Below, in pieces: positions 32,774 to 43,409 of a DNA stretch of 64,000 nucleotides (its first letter is position 1; every line of letters begins with the position of its first letter). The translations under genes were made by a program, and so were the position numbers. This DNA is from Pelomonas cellulosilytica (GTDB taxonomy: Bacteria; Pseudomonadota; Gammaproteobacteria; Burkholderiales; Burkholderiaceae_C). Location of the stretch: NCBI RefSeq assembly GCF_021353265.1, contig NZ_JAJTWU010000008.1, positions 268,717-332,716 of the forward strand, written 5' to 3'. The notes below the pieces were generated by a model. That model did not search any database and was not told where the DNA came from. It worked only from the letters and a program-made list of their open reading frames with translations.

Positions 32774-33277
32774 TCAGCTGGCGTCCGGCGCGGTCGGCGC
32801 CATCGAGCTGTGCGGGGCGGCCACCTGCTGCGGGTGTTGCTCGCGCGGGCGGCCCGGGTGGGCGCGCGCGGCGCCATGCGGCTCGGTGTTGCGGATGAAG
32901 TCGGCGATCTTGTAGAAGGCCGCGTCCAGTTCGGCACGTAGGTCTTCGTCTACGCAGGTGGTTGCCAGCGCGTGGCGCATGCAAGCCATCCAGGCATCGC
33001 GGGCCGAGGCGTCGATGTCGAACGGCTGGTGGCGGCGGCGCAGCATCGGCGCGCCGCGGTCTGGCGTGTAGAGCTTGGGGCCGCCCATCCATTCACTGAG
33101 GTACTTCACGAGCAGCCGGCGCGTGGGGCCGAGGTCCGTCTCGTGCATCGCTCGGATCGTGCGTGCCTCGGGCAGCGTGTCCATCGCGTTGTAGAAGGCA
33201 TCGACGAGACGCACGACGGCGTCATGGCCGCCGAGGCGGGCGAAGTGCGGATTGGCTGGGGGTGTGGGCGCATCCAT
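32774..33277 (-). CDS. Truncated haemoglobin (group II-like) with long C-terminal tail
   Basis: The 167-residue protein contains FARLGGHDAVVRLVDAFYNAMDTLPEARTIRAMH, then WMGGPKLYTPDRGAPMLRRRHQPFDIDASARDAWMACMRHAL, the two-on-two globin fold with the proximal His near HQPFDI. A proline/alanine/histidine-rich tail of about 35 residues follows. Such globins bind O2 or NO and can protect nitrogenase. The ATG 33277 lies one base after the predicted start point of a near-perfect sigma54 promoter on the minus strand, so the message may be leaderless. It heads the globin-unknown-draT-draG set, divergent from nifH. Confidence 0.87.
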   Translation of the reverse strand: MDAPTPPANPHFARLGGHDAVVRLVDAFYNAMDTLPEARTIRAMHETDLGPTRRLLVKYLSEWMGGPKLYTPDRGAPMLRRRHQPFDIDASARDAWMACMRHALATTCVDEDLRAELDAAFYKIADFIRNTEPHGAARAHPGRPREQHPQQVAAPHSSMAPTAPDAS

Positions 33278-33288
33278 GCACCGACACC

Positions 33289-33304
33289 TGCAACGGTCGT
33301 ACCA
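33289..33304 (-). promoter_or_regulatory. Sigma54 promoter of the globin-draTG operon
   Basis: On the minus strand TGGTACGACCGTTGCA matches TGGCACG-N4-TTGCA with one mismatch and exact spacing. Predicted start is 33278, one base before the globin ATG. Confidence 0.7.
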
Positions 33305-33338
33305 GCTCGACCAACACGCCACCCGCGTGATGCGATGA

Positions 33339-34580
<1,242 letters not shown>

Positions 34581-34594
34581 CCCTGCGTTTGAAC

Positions 34595-34640
34595 GGAGCC
34601 CGCGTGGGGCCGTCGCGTGACGGCCTCTGGGGCTGGCTCC
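34595..34640 (+). other. nifH-nifD intergenic stem-loop
   Basis: A stem GGAGCC/GGCTCC (34595-34600 with 34635-34640) encloses an inner hairpin GGCCGTC-GCGT-GACGGCC (34608-34625). Such structures after nifH are thought to protect the nifH 3' end and raise NifH levels relative to NifDK. Confidence 0.6.
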
Positions 34641-34691
34641 CTTTGAACGGCGCGCCGCCACCGCAAACCCATTCGCACCACGGAGCATCAA

Positions 34692-36152
34692 ATGAGCATC
34701 ACGGTTGAAGACCGCAAGGCCGCAAACAAGGCCCTGATCGATGAAGTCCTCAAGGCCTATCCCGAAAAGATGGCCAAGCGGCGCGCCAAGCACCTCGGCA
34801 CCTTCGAAGAAGGCAAGCCTGACTGCGGCGTCAAGTCCAACATTAAGTCCCTGCCTGGCGTGATGACCATCCGTGGCTGCGCCTACGCGGGTTCCAAGGG
34901 CGTCGTGTGGGGTCCCATCAAGGACATGATCCACATTTCCCACGGCCCGGTCGGCTGCGGCCAGTACAGCTGGGCCGCACGCCGTAACTACTACATCGGC
35001 ACCACCGGCATCGACACCTTCGTGACGATGCAGTTCACATCCGACTTCCAGGAGAAGGACATCGTCTTTGGCGGCGACAAGAAGCTCGACAAGATCATCG
35101 ACGAGATCCAGGACCTGTTCCCGCTGAACAAGGGCATCTCGATCCAGAGCGAATGCCCGATCGGCCTGATCGGTGACGACATCGAAGCCGTGTCGAAGAA
35201 GAAGTCGAAGGAATACGACAACCACACCATCGTTCCCGTGCGCTGCGAAGGCTTCCGCGGCGTCAGCCAGTCTCTGGGCCACCACATCGCCAACGACGCC
35301 ATCCGCGACTGGGTCTTCGAAGGCAAGACGAAGAAGGAACGCGAGTTTGTCTCCACGCCGTACGACGTGGCCATCATCGGTGACTACAACATCGGTGGCG
35401 ATGCCTGGTCCAGCCGCATCTTGCTGGAGGAGATGGGCCTGCGCGTCATCGCGCAGTGGTCCGGCGACGGCACCATCGCCGAGTTGGAGAACACGCCCAA
35501 GGCCAAGCTCAACGTGCTGCACTGCTACCGGTCGATGAACTACATCAGCCGGCACATGGAAGAGAAGTACGGCGTGCCCTGGGTCGAGTACAACTTCTTC
35601 GGCCCGACGCAGATCGAGAAGAGCCTGCGCGAGATTGCCAGCCACTTCGACGACACCATCAAGGCCAACGCCGAGAAGGTCATCGCCAAGTACCGCCCGC
35701 TGGTGGACGCTGTCATCGCCAAGTACAAGCCGCGTCTGCAAGGCAAGACAGTCATGCTGTACGTCGGCGGCCTGCGCCCGCGCCACGTCATCGGCGCGTA
35801 CGAGGATCTGGGCATGGAAGTCGTCGGCACGGGCTACGAGTTCGGCCACAACGACGACTATCAGCGCACCACGCACTACATCAAGGACTCCACGCTGATC
35901 TACGACGACGTGACCGGCTACGAGTTCGAGAAGTTCGTCGAGAAGATCAAGCCCGATCTGATCGGCTCCGGCATCAAGGAAAAGTACGTCTTCCAGAAGA
36001 TGGGCGTCCCCTTCCGTCAGATGCACAGCTGGGACTACAGCGGCCCCTATCACGGCTACGACGGCTTTGCCATATTCGCCCGTGACATGGATATGGCCAT
36101 CAGCTCGCCGGTCTGGGGCCTCGCCAAGGCGCCCTGGAAGAAGGCCGCGTGA
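34692..36152 (+). CDS. nifD: NifD, nitrogenase MoFe protein alpha chain
   Basis: NifD holds FeMo-cofactor and half of the P-cluster. In 486 residues it has the P-cluster cysteines in [21 protein letters not shown] and [11 protein letters not shown], the cofactor Cys in [10 protein letters not shown] and the cofactor His in [12 protein letters not shown]. The length is typical of the Mo enzyme. It follows the stem-loop after nifH and is 29 bp before nifK. Confidence 0.98.
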   Translation: MSITVEDRKAANKALIDEVLKAYPEKMAKRRAKHLGTFEEGKPDCGVKSNIKSLPGVMTIRGCAYAGSKGVVWGPIKDMIHISHGPVGCGQYSWAARRNYYIGTTGIDTFVTMQFTSDFQEKDIVFGGDKKLDKIIDEIQDLFPLNKGISIQSECPIGLIGDDIEAVSKKKSKEYDNHTIVPVRCEGFRGVSQSLGHHIANDAIRDWVFEGKTKKEREFVSTPYDVAIIGDYNIGGDAWSSRILLEEMGLRVIAQWSGDGTIAELENTPKAKLNVLHCYRSMNYISRHMEEKYGVPWVEYNFFGPTQIEKSLREIASHFDDTIKANAEKVIAKYRPLVDAVIAKYKPRLQGKTVMLYVGGLRPRHVIGAYEDLGMEVVGTGYEFGHNDDYQRTTHYIKDSTLIYDDVTGYEFEKFVEKIKPDLIGSGIKEKYVFQKMGVPFRQMHSWDYSGPYHGYDGFAIFARDMDMAISSPVWGLAKAPWKKAA

Positions 36153-36181
36153 TTCCGCGACATCTTTGAAGGAGTAAAACC

Positions 36182-37741
36182 ATGCCTCAAAACGCCGACA
36201 AGGTAATTGACCACGAGCTGCTCTTCCGTGAGCCTGAGTACCAGGAGCTCTTCACGAACAAGAAGCAGAACTTCGAATACAACCACGCCGACTCCAAGGT
36301 CGCGGAGATCCGCGACTGGACGAAGACCAAGGAGTACAAGGAGAAGAACTTCGCCCGCGACTCCCTCGTCGTGAACCCGGCGAAGGCCTGCCAGCCGCTG
36401 GGCGCCGTCTACGTGGCCAACGGCTTCGCCAAGACGCTGTCCTTCGTGCACGGCTCACAGGGCTGCGTGGCCTACTACCGCAGCCACTTCAGCCGCCACT
36501 TCAAGGAGCCCACCAGCTGTGTGTCTTCGTCCATGACGGAAGACGCAGCCGTGTTCGGTGGCCTGAACAACATGGTCGACGGCCTGGCCAACACCTACAA
36601 CCTCTACAAGCCCGACATGATCGCCGTCTCGACGACGTGCATGGCCGAGGTGATCGGTGATGACCTGAACGCCTTCATCAAGACCTCGAAGGAAAAGGGC
36701 AGCGTGCCGGCCGAGTTCGACGTGCCGTTCGCCCACACGCCGGCCTTCGTCGGCAGCCATGTGACGGGCTACGACAATGCGCTGCTGGGCATCCTGCAGC
36801 ACTTCTGGGACGGCAAGTCTGGCACCGCGCCGGCGCTCACGCGCGAGCCGAACGAGAGCATCAACTTCATTGGTGGCTTTGACGGTTTCGTCGTGGGCAA
36901 CATGAAGGAAATCCGCCGCATCTTCGACCTGTTCGGTGCCGACGTGACCATCCTGTGCGACCCGTCGGAAGTGTGGAATACGCCCACCGACGGTGAGTTC
37001 CGCATGTACGAGGGCGGCACGACCAAGGCCGAGGTGGAGAAGGCACTCAACGCCAAGGCGACGATCATCTTCCAGGAGTACAGCTGCGAGAAGACGGCCA
37101 AGTACATCGCCGAGAAGGGCCAGGAAGTTGTGGTGTTGAACAGCCCCATCGGCGTGGCCGGCACCGACGAGTTCATCATGGCCATCTCGCGCCTGACCGG
37201 CAAGCCCGTGCCGGCCCAGCTGGAGAAGGAGCGCGGCCAGCTCGTGGACGCCATGGCCGACAGCCAGGCCCACCTGCACGGCAAGAAGTACGCGCTCTAC
37301 GGCGACCCGGACATGATGCTGGGCCTGACCCAGTTCCTGTTGGAACTCGGCGCCGAGCCGACGCACGTCCTCGCCACCAACGGCAACGACGACTGGGCCG
37401 CCAAGGTGCAAGCCAAGTTCGACGCCTCGCCCTACGGCAAGGACTGCAAGGCCTACCCGAAGCGCGACCTCTGGCACATGCGCAGCCTGCTGCACACCGA
37501 GCCGGTGGACTTCCTGATCGGCAACACCTACGGCAAGTACCTGGAGCGCGACACCGGCACGCCGCTGATCCGCATGGTCTTCCCGATCTTCGATCGCCAT
37601 CACTACCACCGTTATCCCATCTGGGGCTACGACGGCGCGATGCGCACGCTGATCATGTTCCTCGATGAGTTCTTCGAGACGCTGGATGCCAACACCATCG
37701 TCCCCGCGAAGACTGACTACAGCTACGACATTATTCGGTGA
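36182..37741 (+). CDS. nifK: NifK, nitrogenase MoFe protein beta chain
   Basis: NifK completes the P-cluster. In 519 residues the cysteines appear in [22 protein letters not shown] and [12 protein letters not shown], with the usual C-terminal ending SYDIIR. A GGAG site precedes ATG 36182. Immediately after its stop there is a 12-bp stem hairpin (37748-37775) and then two small genes and hscB on the same strand. Confidence 0.98.
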   Translation: MPQNADKVIDHELLFREPEYQELFTNKKQNFEYNHADSKVAEIRDWTKTKEYKEKNFARDSLVVNPAKACQPLGAVYVANGFAKTLSFVHGSQGCVAYYRSHFSRHFKEPTSCVSSSMTEDAAVFGGLNNMVDGLANTYNLYKPDMIAVSTTCMAEVIGDDLNAFIKTSKEKGSVPAEFDVPFAHTPAFVGSHVTGYDNALLGILQHFWDGKSGTAPALTREPNESINFIGGFDGFVVGNMKEIRRIFDLFGADVTILCDPSEVWNTPTDGEFRMYEGGTTKAEVEKALNAKATIIFQEYSCEKTAKYIAEKGQEVVVLNSPIGVAGTDEFIMAISRLTGKPVPAQLEKERGQLVDAMADSQAHLHGKKYALYGDPDMMLGLTQFLLELGAEPTHVLATNGNDDWAAKVQAKFDASPYGKDCKAYPKRDLWHMRSLLHTEPVDFLIGNTYGKYLERDTGTPLIRMVFPIFDRHHYHRYPIWGYDGAMRTLIMFLDEFFETLDANTIVPAKTDYSYDIIR

Positions 37742-37747
37742 TGGGCT

Positions 37748-37775
37748 GCGACTGCCGCCTCAAGGCGGCAGTCGC
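37748..37775 (+). terminator. Strong hairpin after nifK
   Basis: GCGACTGCCGCC-TCAA-GGCGGCAGTCGC is a perfect 12-bp stem with a tetraloop, 6 bp after the nifK stop. Only TTC follows, so it is probably a transcript stabiliser or partial terminator that lowers expression of the genes behind it. Confidence 0.6.
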
Positions 37776-37867
37776 TTCACCCAGGGGCTGGGGTTCACCT
37801 CTGCCCTGTTCAGTTCATCGCGGACGCCGTTCATGCGGCGTGCGCCATGGGTTGACCGGAGATTCGC

Positions 37868-38188
37868 ATGACCGACACCGTGTTCGTGAAGTGGACCCTC
37901 GACGACCGCAAGGTCGAGGTGATCGACGGGTGGGTCTGTTTGGAAGGCGTGCGCGAGGTGAGCGAGCTCACCGCGCTGGAAGAGCACCCCAACCGCCAGG
38001 CTATCCTCAAGGCCTTGCCCACCGCCACGCATATGGCCGGGCGCATTGCTCTCACCTTGCCCGAGGCGTCCGTCGCGCAGGCCGCGCTGCGTCGCCACCA
38101 GGATACCTTCGACGGTTCGCCGCGTGCCGTTCAGGCCCGCATGCAACAGGCGGTCTGGCAGAAGGTCTTCGCCGAAGGCGCTGAGTGA
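37868..38188 (+). CDS. 106-residue protein downstream of nifK, unknown
   Basis: The protein MTDTVFVKWTLDDRKVEVIDGWVCLEGVREVSELTALEEHPNR... has a beta-strand opening and a helical second half (ILKALPTATHMAGRIALTLPEA, AVQARMQQAVWQKVFAEG). One Cys, no cofactor motif. GGAG upstream of ATG 37868 and the position 126 bp after nifK make it a nifHDK operon member. I do not recognise a named family. Confidence 0.65.
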   Translation: MTDTVFVKWTLDDRKVEVIDGWVCLEGVREVSELTALEEHPNRQAILKALPTATHMAGRIALTLPEASVAQAALRRHQDTFDGSPRAVQARMQQAVWQKVFAEGAE

Positions 38189-38198
38189 CGGTGACGCC

Positions 38199-38684
38199 AT
38201 GATCTACGTCGTCCACCAACCCGAGGCGGGTGAAGCGAACGCCTGGTTCGCCTTCAACGCCGAAGACCTGCTGCGCAAGGTGGCGTCTGACGACACGCTG
38301 CCGGCCCACGCTGTGTGGGACTGCGCCAGCCCCCGCGACCTGCTCGCGTTGTTCGACGAAGCGCCCGACGCGCCCGGCGTCGCCGAGCGCTACCCCGGCA
38401 TCTGCACGCTCGGCGCCGAGGACGGCTGGGACACACCGCTGTACCGCGCCGACTACCTTCAGGACGCCGGCTTCTATGGCCCCGAGCCGCGCCGCTGTGA
38501 AGATGCCTGCTACGCAGCGCTGCGCGCCCGTGGGGGGCAGTGGAAGTTCTACGAGAACGAGCCGCATGCGCTCGCCGCTGTCGACCGGCCCGACCCGCTC
38601 TACGATGCCCCGGGCGGCTGGCGCGCCCGCTGGGCCTTGCGCCAACAGCTCATCGCCGTGGAAGCGCTGGCCGATGACCTCTGA
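38199..38684 (+). CDS. 161-residue acidic protein in the nifHDK operon, unknown
   Basis: The protein MIYVVHQPEAGEANAWFAFN... is acidic, with ADYLQDAGFYGPEPRRCEDACYAALRARGGQWKFYENEPHAL as its most conserved-looking part. It begins 10 bp after the previous gene and its end overlaps hscB by 11 bp. No catalytic motif is seen. Coupling to hscB suggests help in protein maturation. Confidence 0.62.
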   Translation: MIYVVHQPEAGEANAWFAFNAEDLLRKVASDDTLPAHAVWDCASPRDLLALFDEAPDAPGVAERYPGICTLGAEDGWDTPLYRADYLQDAGFYGPEPRRCEDACYAALRARGGQWKFYENEPHALAAVDRPDPLYDAPGGWRARWALRQQLIAVEALADDL

Positions 38685-39213
38685 AGCCACGGCCCTGCGT
38701 GGGCCCGCGGCGTCGCTGGCCGACGACGACTTCAGCCTCTTTGGGCTGCCCCGCCGCCACGCCCTGGACCGTGCCGACATCGACGCCCGCTGGAAGGCGC
38801 TGCAGGCCCAGGTGCATCCCGACCGCTTCGTCAGCGAGGGCAGCGCCGCGCAGCAGATGGCGCTGCAATGGGTGCTGCGCGTCAATGAGGCTTACCAGCG
38901 CCTCAAGGACCCCATCGCCCGCGGTGCCTATCTGTGCGAGCTCAATGGGCACGACGTGAACGCCTCGCGCGCACTGCCGCCGAGCTTCCTGATGCAGCAG
39001 ATGGCCTGGCGCGAGGCGCTCGAAGAGGCCGGTGGCCCGGCCGCTTTGGAGATGCTCGCCGACGAAGTGGCCGACCGACGCGCGGCGCTGTTGCGCGAGC
39101 TGGCCGAGCGCATCGACACCCGCCAGGACTGGCCCGCGGCCACCGGCTGCGTGCAGGCGTTGATGTTCATTGCGAAGTTCTCGGCGGACTTGAACGAGCG
39201 GCTGGACGGGTGA
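38674..39213 (+). CDS. hscB: HscB, J-domain co-chaperone for Fe-S transfer
   Basis: HscB delivers scaffold-bound clusters to the HscA chaperone. The 179-residue protein has an N-terminal J domain with VHPDRF (HPD motif), FSLFGLPRRHALDRADI, then NEAYQRLKDPIARGAYLCELNG as in HscB, and a C-terminal three-helix scaffold-binding domain. Length is normal. It overlaps the preceding gene by 11 bp. HscB is usually in the isc operon; a copy behind nifK suggests a nif-dedicated role. Confidence 0.92.
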   Translation: MTSEATALRGPAASLADDDFSLFGLPRRHALDRADIDARWKALQAQVHPDRFVSEGSAAQQMALQWVLRVNEAYQRLKDPIARGAYLCELNGHDVNASRALPPSFLMQQMAWREALEEAGGPAALEMLADEVADRRAALLRELAERIDTRQDWPAATGCVQALMFIAKFSADLNERLDG

Positions 39214-39384
39214 GTGGGCCTCCCCGCGACTCCGGGCCGCAGATGGAGCGGACTCGGAGCGCGCTCCGTCGGACGGCTTGGGGCTATCGTTCGTCGGCAC
39301 AGTGGATTGGTTCGGGCTCACAGGTTTGGCAGCGAGACCGGCGCTATCAACCATCGCGCAACACTGCTGCCGGGGAGGTCGCTC

Positions 39385-39672
39385 ATGAAGCTGCTGGTCA
39401 TCGCGAAGGTGGGGGCCGCCGCCGCCGCAATTGCCGCCGTCGTTTTGGTTGCAGCGGGCGACGTGATTCCCAACGTGCCTCCTTGGAAGGTGCTGCTTGG
39501 CCTTGCAGTGGTTGCCGCGGGGCTGTTTGTCTCGATGCTGCTGTACTCGGTTGTCGCGATCCGGTTACGCGCACTGCTGATCAATTGGGGCGCCGTCGAT
39601 AACGGCTGGCTGTGGACGCCGGACTATCCGGAAGACTTCAAGCGCCAGCGTGGAAGACAAGCCAAACCGTAG
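39385..39672 (+). CDS. Small two-helix membrane protein, unknown
   Basis: The 95-residue protein has two hydrophobic segments, VGAAAAAIAAVVLVAAGDVI and VLLGLAVVAAGLFVSMLLYS, then a charged C-terminus with NWGAVDNGWLWTPDY. A GGGGAGG site precedes ATG 39385. It is 171 bp after hscB and has no recognised family. Its link to nif is uncertain. Confidence 0.6.
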   Translation: MKLLVIAKVGAAAAAIAAVVLVAAGDVIPNVPPWKVLLGLAVVAAGLFVSMLLYSVVAIRLRALLINWGAVDNGWLWTPDYPEDFKRQRGRQAKP

Positions 39673-39764
39673 CTTCTCAACTACTGAAGACCAGACCTTC
39701 GTGCCTTCAGTGGCGCGGTGCAACTGCAGCGCGTGGCTGTCATGCTTCTTGCTCCATGGCGAGC

Positions 39765-40409
39765 ATGGCACTCAAGTTCTACATGACGCCCGGCTCGTGT
39801 TCGACCGGCATCCACATCCTGCTCGAGACGCTTGAACTGCCGTTCGAGGTCTGGATCGTCAACCTGCCGGCGGGCGAGCACCTGCGGCCGGAGTACCTGA
39901 AGATCAACCCGCGCGGCACGATCCCGACGCTGGTGCTTGACGGCGGCCGTGCGCTCACCGACTTCAAGTCGATCGCGTTGTGGCTGGCCGAGACCTATCC
40001 GCGCGGTCGCCTGTTGCCGGCCGACCCGGCGCTGGCGGCACTGGCTATCGAGTTGCTCGACTTCGCCCTCGGCCAATTGCACGGCGAAGGCTTCACGCGC
40101 ATCTTTACCACCGAGCGCTACCTGTCGCATCGCGAGCAGCAGCCGAGTTCGGCCTTGCGTGACGACGTGGCCTCCCATGGCCGCGAGATCGTGCGCCAGG
40201 GCTTCGAGGCGTTGGAGCGGCGGCTGCCCGCAGACGGCTATGCCGTCGGTCCGCAGTTCTCCATCGCCGATGCGGCCCTGTTCTACAACGAGTTCTGGGC
40301 CGACAAGGTGGGCATCGTCCTGCCGCCCAAGGTACGGGCACACTACCAACGCGTGCGCGCGCGTCCGGTGGTGCGCCAGGTGCTGGCGGAGGAGGGCTAT
40401 CGCTCGTAG
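39765..40409 (+). CDS. Glutathione S-transferase family protein, nif-associated
   Basis: The 214-residue protein has the thioredoxin-fold N-terminus (MALKFYMTPGSCSTGIHILLETLELPFE), INPRGTIPTLVLDGGRALTD as the glutathione-binding part, and an all-helical C-terminal domain ending ADAALFYNEFWADKVGIVLPPKVRAHYQRV. GST-like genes occur beside nif genes in Azotobacter and betaproteobacteria. The substrate is unknown; a protective or redox role is likely. ATG 39765 or 39756 are both possible starts. Confidence 0.85.
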   Translation: MALKFYMTPGSCSTGIHILLETLELPFEVWIVNLPAGEHLRPEYLKINPRGTIPTLVLDGGRALTDFKSIALWLAETYPRGRLLPADPALAALAIELLDFALGQLHGEGFTRIFTTERYLSHREQQPSSALRDDVASHGREIVRQGFEALERRLPADGYAVGPQFSIADAALFYNEFWADKVGIVLPPKVRAHYQRVRARPVVRQVLAEEGYRS

Positions 40410-40441
40410 GCGCGGGGGGGGCTGCCGCCGCCAGCATGGGA

Positions 40442-40783
40442 TCAGATAGCTGCCGCGCGTGCGGGCTTGAGCGGGCCGACGTCGACGTGGATCTGATTGC
40501 CCTCGACGCGCACCTCATAGCGGTGCAGTTCGTTGCGCACCAGATGCGTCACGCACTTGCCGCTGTTCGCATCGAAGCCCCACTGGTGCAGATGGCAGGT
40601 CACGCGCTTGCCGTCGAAGCTCGCGTCCGTGAGCGGCATGTCGGCATGCGGGCAGCGGCCCCGGTAGGCCTTCAGCTCGCCGCCCTGCGGCCAGACGAGC
40701 AGTACGCTCTTACGGCCTGCCTGGAACAAGCCCATGCCGCCTTCGTTCACGGCGCCGGTGTCGCAGATGTAGGTGTAGGCCAT
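40442..40783 (-). CDS. Rieske-type [2Fe-2S] ferredoxin
   Basis: The 113-residue protein has RCPHADMPLTDASF and TCHLHQWGFD, the CxH...CxxH Rieske ligands, in a short stand-alone Rieske ferredoxin fold. Such proteins transfer electrons to oxygenases or respiratory partners and occur in nif clusters. It is divergent from nifE with a candidate sigma54 promoter on the minus strand, so it may be made with nitrogenase. Confidence 0.9.
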   Translation of the reverse strand: MAYTYICDTGAVNEGGMGLFQAGRKSVLLVWPQGGELKAYRGRCPHADMPLTDASFDGKRVTCHLHQWGFDANSGKCVTHLVRNELHRYEVRVEGNQIHVDVGPLKPARAAAI

Positions 40784-40819
40784 GGTGCGTGTCTTTCAGT
40801 GCGTTGACTGAGCAGCCAG

Positions 40820-40836
40820 AAGCACGAACCACGCCT
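40820..40836 (-). promoter_or_regulatory. Candidate sigma54 promoter of the Rieske gene
   Basis: On the minus strand AGGCGTGGTTCGTGCT has exact GG-N10-GC spacing but imperfect elements. Its start would be about 40810, 27 bases before the Rieske ATG. Confidence 0.4.
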
Positions 40837-40977
40837 TGAGCGTGGCCAGGGCAGGCCCTCGTTGCCGGCTCGGGCTTCGACTGCAAAAGCGCTGGCGCTT
40901 TGTCGTAAACCCGTCAAACCTCGCTCTCCAAAAGCCCCCGCCCCGCGCAAGTCCTTGATCCAACGTCCGCAGCGGGC

Positions 40978-40993
40978 TGGCATTGAAGCTGCA
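40978..40993 (+). promoter_or_regulatory. Sigma54 promoter of nifE
   Basis: TGGCATTGAAGCTGCA keeps TGGCA and TGCA with exact GG-N10-GC spacing. Predicted start 41004, 24 bases before nifE. A near-match to the NifA site (TGT-N10-TCA) begins about 40901. Confidence 0.72.
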
Positions 40994-41027
40994 TTGCACA
41001 GGCTAAGCGCAGCTCACGAGGGTCACG

Positions 41028-42473
41028 ATGTCAGCCAGCCTCAACGCCAAGATCGCCGAAGTCTTTGAAGAGCCCGGGTGCGACAAGAACCAGGCCAAGA
41101 GCGAGAAGGAACGCAAGAAGGGCTGCACCAAGCAGCTGACGCCCGGCGCTGCAGCGGGTGGCTGTGCGTTCGACGGCGCCAAGATCGCGCTGCAGCCCAT
41201 CGTCGACGTGGCCCACCTCGTGCACGGGCCCATCGCTTGCGAGGGCAACAGCTGGGACAACCGGCACAGCGCGTCGTCCGGCGCCACCACTTACCGCACC
41301 GGCTTCACAACCGACATCAACGAGCTGGATGTCATCTACGGTGCCGAGAAGCGGCTGTTCAAGAGCATCCGTGAGATCCTGGAGCGGCACGATCCGCCGG
41401 CCATCTTCGTGTACCAGACCTGCGTCACGGGCCTTATCGGCGACGACATCGAGGCCGTCTGCAAGCGAGCCAGCGAAAAGTTTGGCAAGCCGGTCATCCC
41501 CGTCAACGCACCAGGCTTTGCCGGCCCCAAGAACCTGGGCAACAAGCTGGGCGCCGAGGCGCTGCTGGACTACGTCGTGGGCACCATGGAGCCCGAGCGC
41601 GTCACACCCTACGACATCAACATCATTGGCGAGTACAACCTCTCCGGCGAGCTGTGGCAGATCAAGCCGCTGCTCGACGCCCTGGGCGTGCGCATCCTGT
41701 CGTGCATCTCGGGCGATGGCCGCTACGCGGAGGTGGCCAGCGCTCACCGCGCGCGCGCCAACATGATGGTGTGCAGCAAGTCGATGATCAACATCGCGAC
41801 CAAGATGGAGAAGCGCTGGGGCATCCCGTACTTCGAGGGCAGCTTCTACGGCATCAGCGACATGAGCACCACGCTGCGCGAGATCGCGCGGCTGCTGGTG
41901 GAGCAGGGCGCCCACCCCGAGCTGAAGGACCGCACCGAGGCGCTCATCGAGGTGGAAGAGGCCCGCGCCTGGGACCGCATCCGCGCTTACCGTGGCCGGC
42001 TGGCCGGCAAGAAAGTGCTGCTGATCACCGGCGGCGTGAAGAGCTGGTCGGTCGTCTCGGCGCTACAGGAGGCTGGGCTGGAGGTCGTCGGCACCTCGGT
42101 GAAGAAGAGCACCAAGGAAGACAAGGACAAGATCAAGGAGATCATGGGTGACGACGCCCACATGATCGACGACATGACGCCGCGCCAGATGTACGCCATG
42201 CTGCGCGACGCCAAGGCCGACATCATGCTCAGCGGCGGCCGCAGCCAGTTCGTTGCGCTGAAGGCCCGCATGCCGTGGATGGACATCAACCAGGAGCGCC
42301 ACCACGCCTTTGCCGGGTACGAGGGCATGGTGACGATGGTGGAAGAGATCTCCAAGGCCTTGTTCAACCCGATGTGGGCGCAGGTGCGCACCCCCGCGCC
42401 GTGGGACACGGTGGACACGCTGCTGCAGGCGCCCACCGCCGAGCAGCTCGCGGCCGAGGCCGCTCCGGCCTGA
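41028..42473 (+). CDS. nifE: NifE, FeMo-cofactor assembly scaffold alpha subunit
   Basis: NifEN receives NifB-co and completes FeMo-cofactor with Mo and homocitrate. The 481-residue NifE is a NifD relative with Cys in GGCAFDGAKIAL, GPIACEGNSWD and QTCVTGLIGDD. The length is typical. It is preceded by a sigma54 promoter and its stop overlaps the start of a YkgJ-type gene by one base. nifN is not adjacent; non-nif genes separate them. Confidence 0.97.
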   Translation: MSASLNAKIAEVFEEPGCDKNQAKSEKERKKGCTKQLTPGAAAGGCAFDGAKIALQPIVDVAHLVHGPIACEGNSWDNRHSASSGATTYRTGFTTDINELDVIYGAEKRLFKSIREILERHDPPAIFVYQTCVTGLIGDDIEAVCKRASEKFGKPVIPVNAPGFAGPKNLGNKLGAEALLDYVVGTMEPERVTPYDINIIGEYNLSGELWQIKPLLDALGVRILSCISGDGRYAEVASAHRARANMMVCSKSMINIATKMEKRWGIPYFEGSFYGISDMSTTLREIARLLVEQGAHPELKDRTEALIEVEEARAWDRIRAYRGRLAGKKVLLITGGVKSWSVVSALQEAGLEVVGTSVKKSTKEDKDKIKEIMGDDAHMIDDMTPRQMYAMLRDAKADIMLSGGRSQFVALKARMPWMDINQERHHAFAGYEGMVTMVEEISKALFNPMWAQVRTPAPWDTVDTLLQAPTAEQLAAEAAPA

Positions 42474-43270
42474 TGGATGCCAGCGGCCAGTTGCTGACGG
42501 CGCCCGAGCTGTACCAGGCGCTGCACCGCCGCTTCGATGATGCGTTGGCCCGCCTCGCCGGCGGCCCGGCCCTTGTGCCCGCGCTGCTGGGCCTGGCCTT
42601 CGAGCAACTGGAGTTGACCAGCGAGCCCGGCCCAGGCGCGCCGCTGCCGCCCTCGGCCCCCGCCTGCGCGCCGGGCTGCGCCAGCTGCTGTCAGCTGCGC
42701 GTGCTGGCCAGCGCGCCCGAGGTGTTCCTGATGGCGCGTTTCCTGCGCCGCATCGTGCCGCCGCTGGCCGAGCGAGGCATCGACCTGATCACGCCGCTTC
42801 GCGAGGTGCAAGCTGCCACCCTGGGCCTCAGCGAGTTCGGCCGCGCCCAGCGCCGCCAACCCTGTGCGTTTGTCGTGCAGGGCCGCTGCCTGGTCTACCC
42901 CGTGCGCACGCTCGCCTGCCGCGCGCATGTGTCGCTCAGCCAGCAGGCCTGCATCGACGCGGCCAGCGGCGCGATGGTGGTCGTGCCGCACGACGAAGCC
43001 CGCCGCTTGGCCCGCAGTCTCGTGCAGAACGCGCTGCAGTCCGCGCTGCGCGACGCCGGGCTGTCGTGGCAGGTCTACGAACTGCACCACGCACTGATGC
43101 TGGCTTGGGATGGCGACGACGCAGAGCTCGCCTGGGCGGCAGGCCAGGACCCGCTGGCCGCCGCCGCCGTGGACGAGGTGCCGCGGGCGGAGATGGCGGC
43201 AGTGTTCGACCAGTTGAGGCCAAGGCCGGCTGAGGGGCCCGCGTCCCGACCGCGACATGCGCAAGCGTGA
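42473..43270 (+). CDS. YkgJ-type cysteine-cluster protein
   Basis: The 265-residue protein has CAPGCASCCQLRVLASAPE, the CxxxCxxCC type motif of YkgJ/UPF0153 zinc- or iron-chelating proteins, with later CAFVVQGRCLVYPVRTLACR. The family may bind iron or zinc; one idea is metal handling for cluster assembly. It overlaps nifE at ATG 42473, and so is translated with it. The C-terminal third is a helical extension. Confidence 0.8.
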   Translation: MDASGQLLTAPELYQALHRRFDDALARLAGGPALVPALLGLAFEQLELTSEPGPGAPLPPSAPACAPGCASCCQLRVLASAPEVFLMARFLRRIVPPLAERGIDLITPLREVQAATLGLSEFGRAQRRQPCAFVVQGRCLVYPVRTLACRAHVSLSQQACIDAASGAMVVVPHDEARRLARSLVQNALQSALRDAGLSWQVYELHHALMLAWDGDDAELAWAAGQDPLAAAAVDEVPRAEMAAVFDQLRPRPAEGPASRPRHAQA

Positions 43271-43409
43271 CCGAGTTGCCGGCGCGCCGCTGGCACCTTC
43301 TCCTTCAAGTTGACGAGCTTGCGTCCGAGTCTGCGCCGCTTTGATGTTGCACCGCAGCAGAGTACGGCGTAAAACCGTGCCATGAGCACCGACTTGCCGG
43401 GAGGCTGCC

